Below are positions 32,759 to 41,751 of a DNA stretch of 64,000 bases, one piece after another. The DNA lies in contig JAJECH010000012.1 of the NCBI GenBank assembly GCA_022822135.1, positions 62,001 through 126,000 of the forward strand, in the 5' to 3' direction. Under the pieces are notes generated by a model that worked only from the letters and a program-made list of their open reading frames with translations, was not told the origin of the DNA and did not search any database. Each line of letters begins with the position of its first letter. Within the stretch, counting starts at the first letter, position 1. Made by a program: the position numbers and the translations under genes. The stretch is from Pseudomonadales bacterium. Lineage in GTDB: Bacteria; Pseudomonadota; Gammaproteobacteria; Pseudomonadales; Azotimanducaceae.

Positions 32759-33847
32759 CTAACTCTCGCGACCGAGAAACCAATCGACCAGCTCTGGATT
32801 CGAATCCTCTGGATAGGTGTGCGCTAGGTCCGCGATTTCTCGGTAAAACACACTTGCGCCCGCAGCTGAAAACGCGTACTCCGCAGTCTGGGCGATGTCC
32901 ACGGTAAACATCCAGTCCAATGCACCGTGAGTGATGCAGATGGGTAAATCGCGAAGCCGTTCTTTGGACATCATCTCGACGAGCATGGGATGAAAACTCG
33001 CTGAACACGGCGCCAAATGGGTAAACGGAGATTCATCCGTACATCCTGACACATAAGTGAAGGTCCCGCCGTCGCTCATTCCAGTTAGCAGCAACTTACT
33101 GTCGTCAACATTCACGAGGTCACGGATTGACTCGAGCATCCGATGGAGGTTTGGCGAATCTTGGTCCGGACCCATGATCGCCCAAGTGCCACCAACTGAC
33201 GTTGGACTTACCAACACCAGTTCCTCGGTACGAGCTGTTCGTAGCCACGACCATAAATATGTCGAACCATGGCCGCTGCCGCCATGCAATGCGAACACTA
33301 CGGGATATACCCGCTCTGGGCTGTACGATTCTGGAACATATAAGGAAAAGCCGCCGCGCTGTTTACGGTCGTTTTCAACGTGGTGAACTCCTCGAATACC
33401 GACGTTGTTTTGGTCGTCCCCAACCTGGATTCTCGGTTTATCCTGAGCACGCGCGTCCAAAAAAAATCGATGAATCATGCTGAAATGACTCGCTAATGGA
33501 TATAGCGTTTCGCAAATGCGTGCTCTCACACCGAGTGCTCGATAGATCGGCATCATGTCGTTAGCGCTTTGCCCGACATCCTCTAGCGCCTCTAGACTAC
33601 GAAGCGCTACGCGGTAGCCTTCTGATACCAAATCCCGGAGCTGTACTGCTTCGGGAGGCCAATCTGCTTGACGCAAGCCCTCTGACGCCCGACGAAGATC
33701 TTGCCTAGCCGAGAGCAGCTCGTTATGGATGGACTCCACATTAGCCGGTCCGAGGTATCGGGAGCTTCGCTCAAATACACGAAGTCCTTCCAGCAATGGT
33801 TCGATGACGCTTAACAGGATGTCTTCGAACGGTTTATGTTCCGCCAT
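32759..33847 (-). CDS. Alpha/beta hydrolase (esterase/phospholipase-like)
   Basis: A 362-residue protein with an N-terminal helical segment (about 1-150) of unknown role and a C-terminal alpha/beta hydrolase domain. Visible: oxyanion region VVFALHGGSGHGSTYLWSWL, nucleophile serine in LLTGMSDGGTF, acid in ITHGALDWMF and histidine in ADLAHTYPED. It has no signal peptide and should act in the cytoplasm. The nearest named types are feruloyl esterase/PHB depolymerase-like esterases, but the long N-terminal part is unlike them. Transcribed alone, divergent from the VOC cluster. Confidence 0.8.
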   Translation of the reverse strand: MAEHKPFEDILLSVIEPLLEGLRVFERSSRYLGPANVESIHNELLSARQDLRRASEGLRQADWPPEAVQLRDLVSEGYRVALRSLEALEDVGQSANDMMPIYRALGVRARICETLYPLASHFSMIHRFFLDARAQDKPRIQVGDDQNNVGIRGVHHVENDRKQRGGFSLYVPESYSPERVYPVVFALHGGSGHGSTYLWSWLRTARTEELVLVSPTSVGGTWAIMGPDQDSPNLHRMLESIRDLVNVDDSKLLLTGMSDGGTFTYVSGCTDESPFTHLAPCSASFHPMLVEMMSKERLRDLPICITHGALDWMFTVDIAQTAEYAFSAAGASVFYREIADLAHTYPEDSNPELVDWFLGRES

Positions 33848-33955
33848 ACTCGCATGTTACGGACGAAACTTTTCATTCCGTTCACGCTACCGTAATCGGA
33901 TCGCAGTTTTGAATTCGGAATAGAATCTCATCACGTAGCTAGCACTCCAATCACC

Positions 33956-34465
33956 ATGACATTGACTTGGTCACACGCGTTCGTCAACGTTAAGAATCTA
34001 AACCAAATGGTGAGCTTCTACACGGATGTACTTGGTTTTCGTGTTAACGACCAAGCGGATGGTATTGCGTTTCTCTCTCAACTCGAGGACGAACACCACC
34101 AGATAGCGTTTAAGGAGGATGCCGATCAAGGCAATGCATCGAGCCGGGTTGGGCACTTCGCTTTTCGTGTCGAGTCGCTAGTCGAAGTTAAACGGCTCTA
34201 CCAAGAGCTGACCTCAAACGACGAAGTAGGAAAGGTCGTTCCTGTCACGCATGGCAACACCTGGTCCATCTACTTCCATGATCCTGAACGCAATGGAATC
34301 GAGGTGTTTTGCGACACGCCCTGGGATGCCGACCAACCATTTGCAGAAACGTGGGATCCACAGATGGATCGTGCAGACTTAGAGACGTACACAACAAATC
34401 TCATCAAAGAACACGGTGATCTGAAAGCGAACCCGCGTGCGCAGGTCGATTTCGGCAGCGTTTAA
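33956..34465 (+). CDS. VOC-family protein (glyoxalase/dioxygenase superfamily)
   Basis: Single VOC module pair of 169 residues. Likely metal ligands are H8 (WSHAFVNVKNL), the histidine in VGHFAFRVESL and E in NGIEVFCDTP, the arrangement of catechol dioxygenase and glyoxalase I relatives. The C-terminal tail (AETWDPQMDRADLETYTTNL) is typical of VOC proteins that act on organic acids or thiol adducts. First gene of a same-strand cluster; 123 bases separate it from the next gene. Metal-dependent lyase, isomerase or dioxygenase activity is likely but unspecified. Confidence 0.82.
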   Translation: MTLTWSHAFVNVKNLNQMVSFYTDVLGFRVNDQADGIAFLSQLEDEHHQIAFKEDADQGNASSRVGHFAFRVESLVEVKRLYQELTSNDEVGKVVPVTHGNTWSIYFHDPERNGIEVFCDTPWDADQPFAETWDPQMDRADLETYTTNLIKEHGDLKANPRAQVDFGSV

Positions 34466-34588
34466 CTGACCGATGTTGGCAACGTCAACAGTAACATTGG
34501 TCGCCAATCAATTCTGTTCGGCGCTTGTAAGGGTGCCAGATTTCACACTAGCAATCGGGCTCGGTGACGCCGGGAGTACATACCAACC

Positions 34589-35452
34589 ATGAAACCTGAA
34601 CGCACTTTCAATCGAACGGTTGAGGACGTTGGCAATATCCAGAACATGGAGCACTTCAACCTCACGGTTCCGGATCAGCAACTTGCCGCATTGTTCTATG
34701 TCACTGGACTAGGGTTTACCCGAGATCCGTACATCGATTTTGGCACGTTCAACATGTGGATCAATGCTGGGGAGCAGCAGTTCCACTTGCCGAAAAGCGA
34801 CGCCCAAAAGTTCCGCGGTACGATCGGCGTCGTCATACCTAATCATGACGACCTCAAGCGCAGATTGAACGGCATTCAACGTTGGATGGATGGCACAGAG
34901 TTTAGCTGGGAAGAAGACGGTGACTGCATCAACGTATCTTGCCCATGGGGCAACGCGATCCGTGTCCACAAACCAGACGATGACGACAGTATGGCACTCG
35001 GCATCGCTTATGGTGATATGCAGGTCCCAGTAGGTTCAAGTGACGGCATCGTCAGGTTCTACGAACAGATATTTGATACAGCAGCCGAGAAGGTTGAAGA
35101 CAACACCGGCACCTATGCAAAAGTATCGATGGGATACAACCAAGTCTTCCGCTTTCGTGAAACGGAAGACAACATAGACGAATACGATGGGCATCACATC
35201 GCAATCTACGTGTCCAACTTTTCACGACCACATGACGCGTTGGTTGAACGCGACCTAATTACGGAAGAGTCTGATCAACATCAGTATCGATTTCAGTCGA
35301 TTGTTGACCCGGATACAGGCGATGAACTCACCGAAATTGAGCACGAAGTACGCAGTCTCCATCATCCGATGCGTAGACGCAGCCTTGTAAATCGAAACGC
35401 GTCGCAGTCGTTCGGCAACTATCGCCAGGGACGCGATGTCTTCGTGCCGTAG
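34589..35452 (+). CDS. Two-module VOC-family protein
   Basis: A 287-residue protein built of two VOC units. The first opens MEHFNLTVPDQQLAALFYVT with a possible ligand histidine, and has QQFHLPKSD; its closing strand is WGNAIRVHKPD, with R where the metal-binding glutamate normally sits. The second has GHHIAIYVSNFSRPHDALV and TEIEHEVRSLHHPM, with H and E in plausible ligand positions. So metal binding probably rests on the second half. ATG start. Its TAG overlaps the GTG start of the MoxR ATPase, so the two are translated together, a strong hint of shared function. Confidence 0.78.
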   Translation: MKPERTFNRTVEDVGNIQNMEHFNLTVPDQQLAALFYVTGLGFTRDPYIDFGTFNMWINAGEQQFHLPKSDAQKFRGTIGVVIPNHDDLKRRLNGIQRWMDGTEFSWEEDGDCINVSCPWGNAIRVHKPDDDDSMALGIAYGDMQVPVGSSDGIVRFYEQIFDTAAEKVEDNTGTYAKVSMGYNQVFRFRETEDNIDEYDGHHIAIYVSNFSRPHDALVERDLITEESDQHQYRFQSIVDPDTGDELTEIEHEVRSLHHPMRRRSLVNRNASQSFGNYRQGRDVFVP

Positions 35453-36276
35453 TGGTTGCCTCGGGTGACGAAGCCCCGTATTACCTACCGCTCAGTGATG
35501 AGATCGAGGTCTTTCTTGCTGCCTTCGAGCAACGGTTACCTGTACTCCTAAAGGGTCCAACCGGGTGCGGTAAAACACGGTTTGTTGAACATATGTCGTG
35601 GCGGATATACGGCGACGACAATCTGGTTCGAAACACAGTCAACCAACCACTCACGACCGTTTCATGTCATGAGGACCTGACGGCAACGGACCTACTCGGC
35701 AGATACCTCTTACACGACGAATCCACCAGCTGGCAAGATGGACCACTGACATCAGCGGTTCGACATGGAGGAATCTGCTATCTAGACGAGATCGTTGAAG
35801 CCCGTAAGGACACGACCGTCCTGATCCACTCTCTTACCGACCATCGCCGAATTCTGCCGATCGATAAAACAAATGAACTACTTGAAGCTCACCCTGATTT
35901 TCTATTAGTCATCTCTTATAACCCAGGCTATCAGAGCATTCTTAAAGACCTGAAACCTAGCACCCGTCAGCGATTCGTAAGTCTCCAGTTCGACTATCCC
36001 ACGGAGGAACGTGAAGCTGAGATCATCCGTGTTGAAAGCGGAATTGACCAGAAAAACGCGAGAATCCTCGCCAAAGTTGGCGTACATATTCGAAATCTGC
36101 GAGAGCATGGTTTCGAGGAAGGCGTAAGTACCCGATTACTCGTCTATACGGGATCGCTTATGCGCCAGGGTATCAAGCCGCGACGCGCCGCGAACGCAGC
36201 GTTGATTCATGCGTTGTCCGATGACCCAGAAGTCCAGCAGGCGATCGCCGACATTGTCGACGTAGTTTGGCCTTGA
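35452..36276 (+). CDS. MoxR-type AAA+ ATPase (NorQ/CbbQ-like)
   Basis: Hexameric AAA+ activator of 274 residues. Walker A GPTGCGKT (35-42), Walker B ICYLDE (108-113), LLGRYLLHDESTSWQDGPLT as in CbbQ/NorQ, sensor 1 in LVISYNPGYQ, and GVSTRLLVYTGSLMRQG near the end. Characterised relatives remodel metalloenzymes (nitric oxide reductase, RuBisCO) with a VWA partner. The start is GTG overlapping the VOC gene stop; the end overlaps the VWA gene by 10 bases. No norCB or rbcLS is present, so the client differs. Confidence 0.88.
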   Translation: MVASGDEAPYYLPLSDEIEVFLAAFEQRLPVLLKGPTGCGKTRFVEHMSWRIYGDDNLVRNTVNQPLTTVSCHEDLTATDLLGRYLLHDESTSWQDGPLTSAVRHGGICYLDEIVEARKDTTVLIHSLTDHRRILPIDKTNELLEAHPDFLLVISYNPGYQSILKDLKPSTRQRFVSLQFDYPTEEREAEIIRVESGIDQKNARILAKVGVHIRNLREHGFEEGVSTRLLVYTGSLMRQGIKPRRAANAALIHALSDDPEVQQAIADIVDVVWP

Positions 36277-38228
36277 CCCTCCTTAGCGAGGTTGAACGTC
36301 CCCTTGCGCTATTTACGCAGGGTTTGTCCAATCGAATCCCGATATTTCACAGTTCCGAACAGTTACATTCAATCAGTGGCTCAGATCTGTGCGAGTTGTT
36401 TTTACCGAATGAATTCGATTACTTCGACGAATCTAGTACAAACCGAGACGCCTATCGATGGCTTGTTATGCAGCAACTCGGATTTCGTCGTTACGACACG
36501 TTGTCCTTCTCTATTCAACATGCACGATCCGTAATCGAATATCTAGCTATGCAACCGATGCCTACAGCACATCGGGCGCCAGATCTTGAGCTGTTTTATC
36601 AACATTTTCCCGTACGCGATTTAGCGAGCTACCTGTTTTACGTGCTAGAAGAAACTAGAGTTGCGAACTTGATCGTCTCTGAGTTTCCGGGCGCTCAACG
36701 CCTCAGACACCAATATCAAACCTATCGCACGCATTCGATCAGCGTACTTGACCAGTCACCGCTCGCGGAAATGATGAGACTGGAAGTTGCGTTGCAGAGT
36801 CCAGATCGATTGCCGCCACTCTATTTGGCCCTTGTCTCGCCGATACTCAACAAGCGTGCAACCGTGTACTCATCGGCCGAAGCGACAGTGAATTGCTATC
36901 AAGCCTTTTTCGCGAATCTTGAACTAGATGTAGCGGAAGGTACGGACGGTGAACTACAAGATACGGTAGAACTCACCACGTTGCAACGTGCCGCGCGTCT
37001 TGAGGATTGGAAAGAGGAACTTCACGACGTTGATGCTCAACTCATGGCGATGTCCTTTGATGAAGACCTTGATGCGAAGCAGTCGACTTCCGAAGACGCG
37101 CTTGACGGTTCGCTTCGAGAAGCGAGTGTCGATCTAAAGCAAGAGCGCGATCAACTTCAGAGGCGGATCGATATGGAAAAGTCGCATCTCGCCGCATATG
37201 AAAACCAGCACATCGTTGGTAACCCCCACTTTAGATACGACGAGTGGGATCACCTGCACCAAACCTGGTTAAAAGCCTGGTGTTCCGTTTTCGAGATACG
37301 TGAAGACCCAGTTACTCAAGATTCAGCATCCGAACTAATGAAGAGCATTCGACCTCTTGTTCCAGCCGTTAGGAAACGATTCGAGCAAGTAAAACCTCTC
37401 GGTATGCGTCGTGTGCCGAGGAGCCTCGACGGCGAAGATCTAGACATCAATGCAATCGTTGAAGCGCGTGCAGACCTCCACGCCGGACTGACGCCGACCG
37501 AGCACGTATACGTTCGAGTGGAGAAGAAGCAACGAGATGTCGCTGCATGCCTTCTCGTTGATTTATCGGCATCGACAGATGACCCAGTCGTGTCCCCCGA
37601 TTCCAAGCATATGCCTGAAGATGAAGAGGACCCGTTTGATGATCCCTACCTTCATGGAGCCATCAACTTCGATCCAGATCAAGCAGAAACCGAAACGCCG
37701 CGCAAGATCATTGACGTACAGAAAGAATCCGTGCTTCTACTCGCGACCGCGCTTGAGAATCTAGGCGATCTATATTGTGTCTACGGGTTTTCAGGATACG
37801 GTCGCGAACGCGTTGAAGTCCACGTTGCTAAGGAGTTCAACGAGTCGCTCAACCGGCGAGCGATCAATGCTATCGCTGCCATGAAACCTCTTCGTTCAAC
37901 CCGCATGGGTCCAGCTATACGCCATGCAACGCACAAACTTCTCGCGACTGGGAGTGCGTTGAAGGTGCTCTTGGTGATCAGCGATGGTTTTCCCCAAGAT
38001 AGTGATTACGGCCCCGACCGGAGCAACCATGAGTACGGCATTCAGGACACGGCGAAGGCGATCCATGAAGCCCATGAAAAGGGGGTTCAGCTATTTTGTA
38101 TCACCGTAGATGTCTCGGGTCACGACTACCTGCGGCGCATGTGTCGAGAGGACCAATACTGGGTGATTGAGGACACGGAAGAGTTGCCAGATGCATTGCA
38201 ATTCGCGTACCGACGATTAACGTCCTAA
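36267..38228 (+). CDS. VWA-domain protein (NorD/CbbO-like)
   Basis: Partner of the MoxR ATPase, 653 residues. The long N-terminal helical part (about 1-420, with the acidic, coiled KQERDQLQRRIDMEKSHLA) should dock on the ATPase. The C-terminal von Willebrand A domain carries the MIDAS motif DLSAST starting at D432, and later VLLVISDGFPQDSDYG and QLFCITVDVSGHDYLRRM. In CbbO the VWA domain contacts the client enzyme. The start is TTG inside the end of the ATPase gene; no better start is seen. Last gene of the cluster. Confidence 0.85.
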   Translation: MALTLLSEVERPLALFTQGLSNRIPIFHSSEQLHSISGSDLCELFLPNEFDYFDESSTNRDAYRWLVMQQLGFRRYDTLSFSIQHARSVIEYLAMQPMPTAHRAPDLELFYQHFPVRDLASYLFYVLEETRVANLIVSEFPGAQRLRHQYQTYRTHSISVLDQSPLAEMMRLEVALQSPDRLPPLYLALVSPILNKRATVYSSAEATVNCYQAFFANLELDVAEGTDGELQDTVELTTLQRAARLEDWKEELHDVDAQLMAMSFDEDLDAKQSTSEDALDGSLREASVDLKQERDQLQRRIDMEKSHLAAYENQHIVGNPHFRYDEWDHLHQTWLKAWCSVFEIREDPVTQDSASELMKSIRPLVPAVRKRFEQVKPLGMRRVPRSLDGEDLDINAIVEARADLHAGLTPTEHVYVRVEKKQRDVAACLLVDLSASTDDPVVSPDSKHMPEDEEDPFDDPYLHGAINFDPDQAETETPRKIIDVQKESVLLLATALENLGDLYCVYGFSGYGRERVEVHVAKEFNESLNRRAINAIAAMKPLRSTRMGPAIRHATHKLLATGSALKVLLVISDGFPQDSDYGPDRSNHEYGIQDTAKAIHEAHEKGVQLFCITVDVSGHDYLRRMCREDQYWVIEDTEELPDALQFAYRRLTS

Positions 38229-38230
38229 AC

Positions 38231-38260
38231 TAAAAACGGCCACCGCAATTAGTGGCCGTC
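38231..38260 (-). terminator. Rho-independent terminator, best for the minus strand
   Basis: ACGGCCAC and GTGGCCGT form a perfect 8-bp GC-rich stem with an 8-base loop. Read on the minus strand the stem is followed by TTTTTAG, a good T tract for ending the BI-1 gene transcript; on the plus strand it closely follows the VWA gene and may also stop that transcript. Confidence 0.75.
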
Positions 38261-38325
38261 TCAATCGAATCAACTAACGTTCGGCTTTCTTAGAACACTC
38301 GTCGTTCGTCCCGTTGCCTAACGTT

Positions 38326-38985
38326 TTAGTCATCTCCACCAAATATCCCTAGCAGCTGTAGGATGCTCAGAAACATGATGTAAAAACTCACAAAAAGCGT
38401 GTTTGATGCGATGATGTAATTTCGTTCGCCTCCCAGCACGATAGCACTTGTTTGGTAGAGAATTAACGCACATGCAATAACCACCGCGAAAGCCGAAATG
38501 AGCATGGCAAGTGGTGTCATATTCACGAAAATGCTCAATACAAATATGCCTAGTAAAACGAAAATGCCTACTACGATGAAACTAGCGAGCCAACTGAAGT
38601 CCGTTCTGCGAACAATCGTGTATGCAGAAAGTGCGAAGAGAGTAGCGGAAGTCAGCGCAAATGCGTGTGCAATCAACCAAGGATTGATCGCCATGTATGC
38701 GTTCAGGATCGGCGCGATAAAAATGCCAATAAATCCTGCAAATGCAAACGACCAAACTAGCCCCCAAACACTATTCGCGGTCTTTTGAACGGCATAAGAA
38801 AATCCGAAGATACCGACTAAGTAGATAAACGGATTCATGAAGCCAATCTGAAGCAGCATGCCAATGTATGACAGCAATGCGGCAAAGCCGATGGATAACC
38901 CAAGCATGATGTATGTGTTGCGCAAAACACCATTAATTTCGACTGCCTGTTGTCCAGAGACGTGTGCTAACGCGGTTAATGCCAT
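38326..38985 (-). CDS. Bax inhibitor-1/YccA-family membrane protein
   Basis: Inner-membrane protein of 219 residues with seven hydrophobic helices, related to YccA and YbhL. Marks: NTYIMLGLSIGFAALLSYIG in helix 1, NSVWGLVWSFAFAGFIGIFI in helix 3 and the final YNIASNTLF-like region (GGERNYIIASNTLFVSFYIM). In E. coli YccA modulates the FtsH protease; others may leak calcium or protons. ATG start. A strong terminator follows. Nothing in the surroundings gives a more specific role. Confidence 0.88.
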   Translation of the reverse strand: MALTALAHVSGQQAVEINGVLRNTYIMLGLSIGFAALLSYIGMLLQIGFMNPFIYLVGIFGFSYAVQKTANSVWGLVWSFAFAGFIGIFIAPILNAYMAINPWLIAHAFALTSATLFALSAYTIVRRTDFSWLASFIVVGIFVLLGIFVLSIFVNMTPLAMLISAFAVVIACALILYQTSAIVLGGERNYIIASNTLFVSFYIMFLSILQLLGIFGGDD

Positions 38986-39341
38986 GTTTCTTACCAGTTC
39001 CTCGAACCTGCCCTAAATGGAATTATGTATGGTGTCAAAGCCGACCCCATGGACGAATCACCTTAAGTAGACATGCTTCTAACTCCGTGGGTTCAACGAC
39101 GAGGTTAGAGGATGCCCAATCACCATTCAAGAGATAGGGACGGAACTATCACTTTTCAACCCCTCTCTAACTCAAGTATTTAACTACGGGCAATGTAGTT
39201 CATTCCACGCTTCCCCGCTTGCGCAGCACTCTGAGATCAAAGGACCAGTGAACCTTTATCAACGGTACGTTGCAAGAAGAAGCACGAAATGAAGCGGTTG
39301 TGGGAGCTGAAAACGATGCATTGCTGCGGTCAAATCCGATA
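38986..39341. other. Divergent intergenic region
   Basis: About 350 bases between the BI-1 gene and the lipoprotein gene, holding both promoters. I see no operator, RNA or remnant gene. An upstream in-frame ATG at 39270 would extend the lipoprotein by 24 residues in front of the signal peptide and is therefore not used. Confidence 0.45.
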
Positions 39342-40022
39342 ATGAACGTTATGAAGATTCGCGACACCATACGCAGCCAACTTCGGACCTTCATCGTGTG
39401 CGCTTGCCTCTTGATATTGAGCGCATGTTCGCAGTTATCCGAGGAGGAATGTCTCTACATGAGCTGGCATGCGAGAGGCGTGATGGACGGTGCCGAGGGA
39501 GTACCGCCGAGCAAGGTCAACGAGTACCAAAGTACGTGTGATAAATACTCAGTGCAAGTGGATCGTGCAACGTATGAGGAGGGGCGTCAAGAGGGAGCGA
39601 AGCGATACTGCACTCGCGCGAACGGATTCAGCGTCGGTATGAACGGCGATAGATACGAGAACGCCTGTCCAGGAGGCATCGAGCGCACCTTTCTCAGCGG
39701 CTATCAGCCAGGACGTTTGATGTGGTCTGCAGTCAACAATATGCAAGTAGCCGAGTCGGCCGTACGCTCTAGTACGTACAGAATCCAGACCATCGAAAAC
39801 CAAGTTGATCGTTTGTACGTCGATCTAGAAGATACGAGCCTGACTGACAAGCAGCGTTCCGAAATCAGAAACCAAATTCGTTGGTTACGAAGGGAAATCG
39901 ATAACGAGCGCGACAAACGCCGAACGAATGAACTACGAATACCCGAATTACGAGATCGATGTAATCAAGCTAGAGAGAGGGTCGAATCTCTCGGTTTCGT
40001 CGTGACTGACGTCTGCTATTAA
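39342..40022 (+). CDS. DUF2799-type lipoprotein
   Basis: Predicted outer-membrane or periplasmic lipoprotein. The signal peptide ends in the lipobox LILSAC. The mature part matches DUF2799: ECLYMSWHARGVMDGAEG, EYQSTCDKYSVQVDRATYEE, GRQEGAKRYCTRANGF, NACPGGIERTFLSGYQPG, with about six conserved cysteines. A basic coiled coil (about residues 150-210, KQRSEIRNQIRWLRREIDNE) closes the protein. The start lies at the ATG of 39342 or 9 bases later at 39351; neither has a strong ribosome binding site. Function of the family is unknown. Confidence 0.72.
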   Translation: MNVMKIRDTIRSQLRTFIVCACLLILSACSQLSEEECLYMSWHARGVMDGAEGVPPSKVNEYQSTCDKYSVQVDRATYEEGRQEGAKRYCTRANGFSVGMNGDRYENACPGGIERTFLSGYQPGRLMWSAVNNMQVAESAVRSSTYRIQTIENQVDRLYVDLEDTSLTDKQRSEIRNQIRWLRREIDNERDKRRTNELRIPELRDRCNQARERVESLGFVVTDVCY

Positions 40023-40086
40023 AGAACGCACCTGAACGTCAGCGTTGATCGAATTCAAAAACGGAATTGCCGCTCGTGCACATTTG

Positions 40087-40107
40087 AAGTGAGCGTACGC
40101 ACTTTTT
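40087..40107 (+). terminator. Probable short terminator after the DUF2799 gene
   Basis: AAGTG and CACTT make a 5-bp stem around an 8-base loop, followed by further T residues (CACTTTTTG). It lies between two convergent genes, where a terminator is expected. The stem is short. Confidence 0.4.
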
Positions 40108-40168
40108 GCTTAAATCACGAAATTTCTCGGCACCTCAGAAGATGTGCCCGTGCTTAATCGATAGGTTT

Positions 40169-40582
40169 TCACGACTCGAAGGGGTTCAAAACCGTCACGC
40201 CTAACCCCTTCACGTCTCCTTCATTACGTGTCACCAATATCAATCCGTTAGTTTTGGCCGTTGCGGCTATGAGCGCATCGATGACTGGGACCGGACGGGT
40301 CGCATTCATCCTACCCCAATGCTCAGCAACCGCGGTGTCGACTGGGAGAATGCGCTCCGCAAAACTCGATATCACGTCGGCGAGCCACCTCTCAATCGCG
40401 ATAGCTCTTCGCATATCGTTTCGTCGCACTAGTTCTACGCCTTTACGAATCTCACCCAACACCAACGAACTAAGCCACAGCTCATCCTCCGCGACATCCT
40501 GCCACCACGCCGCTACGGCGGAATCGCAATCATCACCCTTTCGAACTTCCGAAATGACGTTTGTGTCAATCAGGAAGGTCAT
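40169..40582 (-). CDS. PIN-domain toxin (VapC/FitB-like)
   Basis: RNase toxin of a type II toxin-antitoxin pair, 137 residues. Acidic active-site positions are intact: the opening MTFLIDTNVISEVRK (first D), E in LSSLVLGEIRKGVE, and D in PVIDALIAATAK, followed by the closing VTRNEGDVKGLGV. FitB-type toxins have this NVISExRK opening. It likely cleaves a tRNA or mRNA when released from the antitoxin. Its ATG overlaps the antitoxin stop by 4 bases. Expression should be repressed by the antitoxin complex through the upstream dyad. Confidence 0.9.
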   Translation of the reverse strand: MTFLIDTNVISEVRKGDDCDSAVAAWWQDVAEDELWLSSLVLGEIRKGVELVRRNDMRRAIAIERWLADVISSFAERILPVDTAVAEHWGRMNATRPVPVIDALIAATAKTNGLILVTRNEGDVKGLGVTVLNPFES

Positions 40583-40863
40583 ACCTCGGTATCACGCCCA
40601 AAATCACGTACACGCTCGAACTCAACGCCTTCGAGCGGCGCTGATGCCAAGAGTGCTTTGAAGCCTCCAAAGCGCGAGAGCGCGATCTTTTCCCTCAGAA
40701 CGCTGCGCGCCTCGGTCTCGCGATTGGGATCAACTAACGCCTTCGCAACATCTCTTACCAAGGCAACGTCTTCTTTCCGGACTTGGAGTTCGACACGCAC
40801 AAATCCTTGCCGTTGACGACGCTTCCGCCACTGTGTGACCGCCGACGATTGAACTTTCGCCAT
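40579..40863 (-). CDS. Antitoxin of the VapC-like toxin
   Basis: A 94-residue basic-then-acidic protein just upstream of the toxin. The N-terminal half (SSAVTQWRKRRQRQGFVRVE, then LQVRKEDVALVRDVAKAL) is likely to form the DNA-binding ribbon or helix; the C-terminal tail (KALLASAPLEGVEFERVRDF) would wrap the toxin. This type is known to pair with PIN toxins though it lacks a clear AbrB or Phd motif. A perfect dyad lies directly before its ATG at 40863. Confidence 0.78.
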   Translation of the reverse strand: MAKVQSSAVTQWRKRRQRQGFVRVELQVRKEDVALVRDVAKALVDPNRETEARSVLREKIALSRFGGFKALLASAPLEGVEFERVRDFGRDTEV

Positions 40864-40877
40864 ACTACCTTAAATTT

Positions 40878-40898
40878 CCGGTAATTTTACCGGTAATT
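40878..40898 (-). promoter_or_regulatory. Operator dyad of the toxin-antitoxin promoter
   Basis: CCGGTAA-TT-TTACCGG is a perfect inverted repeat 15 bases before the antitoxin start; the half CCGGTAATT also repeats directly 12 bases along (40878-40886 and 40890-40898). This is typical of autoregulated toxin-antitoxin promoters. Confidence 0.6.
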
Positions 40899-40930
40899 CC
40901 ATGAGGAGTCACGCTGCTGACGCGGATGAG

Positions 40931-40959
40931 CCGTAAAACAAACGCTTTTTTGTTTACGG
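40931..40959. repeat. Imperfect inverted repeat between the toxin-antitoxin pair and the lipoprotein gene
   Basis: CCGTAAA and TTTACGG form a 7-bp stem, which can extend by four more pairs (CAAA with TTTG) past one bulged A. It could be a second regulator site or a transcription barrier between divergent units. Confidence 0.35.
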
Positions 40960-41094
40960 AAACGCGTCCCGGATAGCAAAATCGATGAGTCCGATCATGG
41001 ACTCGCCTGCTGACATCAGCCAATCTCAGGGAAATGTCTTACGTTTTTCGTGTCAAACGGGAAATCAAGTTAGCAACCATCTTTAGGCACATTA

Positions 41095-41751
41095 ATGTCA
41101 CGAACGTCTTTCCGCACGCCTCGCCTTATTGTGTTAGTCACACTGTTTCCGCTCTTAGCAAGCTGTGCAACTGTCTATACCGACCCAGACTTCCCTGTCT
41201 ATCAAGATCAACATGACACTATCGCAATTCTGCCATTTGATGTGACGATCAATCCAGAACGTCGATGGAGCGTATCACAGAACCAAATTGACCAGATGGC
41301 GAGTGAACAGGCAGAATCCTTTCAAAGAGCACTCTACACCCAGTATCTACAAGGTCACCAAAGAGGCCGATACACAATTGAGTTCCAAGATATTAGCGAG
41401 ACAAACACGCTACTAACTCGGAGCGCAGGCACCCGTTCCAAGCAAGCGCTCTTAGCTTCGATGACAAAATCAGAAATCTGCGATGCCCTGAAGGTGGATG
41501 CGGTTATTTCTGGCGAAATGGTGCTGACCAAACCCATGGGTACGTTGGAATCAATCGCCGCTTGGCATTTTCTCAAGGTTCCTGGCACGACGAACGAAGT
41601 GCATGTGAATACCTCCATCCATGAAGGAAATAAAGGCAAATTAATATGGAACTACGAATTTGCACAGCAAGGTTCCCATTGGAGTTCAGTCGAGTCTATC
41701 GCAAAACAATTGATCCGAGGCACTGCGCGCAGCTTCCCTTACCGAAGGTAG
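41095..41751 (+). CDS. Lipoprotein with TolB-N/CsgG-like fold features
   Basis: A 218-residue lipoprotein: signal peptide with lipobox LLASC, then DTIAILPFDVTINPERRW, the 'IAILPF' start common to CsgG, TolB N-terminal and GNA1162-like folds. Later segments (ICDALKVDAVISGEMVLTKP and LIWNYEFAQQGSHWSS) follow the same pattern of a strand reporting 'DAVISG'. These features are seen; the fold assignment is inference. ATG start. It stands alone on the plus strand, with a 168-base gap before the next gene. It may serve in surface-component assembly. Confidence 0.68.
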   Translation: MSRTSFRTPRLIVLVTLFPLLASCATVYTDPDFPVYQDQHDTIAILPFDVTINPERRWSVSQNQIDQMASEQAESFQRALYTQYLQGHQRGRYTIEFQDISETNTLLTRSAGTRSKQALLASMTKSEICDALKVDAVISGEMVLTKPMGTLESIAAWHFLKVPGTTNEVHVNTSIHEGNKGKLIWNYEFAQQGSHWSSVESIAKQLIRGTARSFPYRR

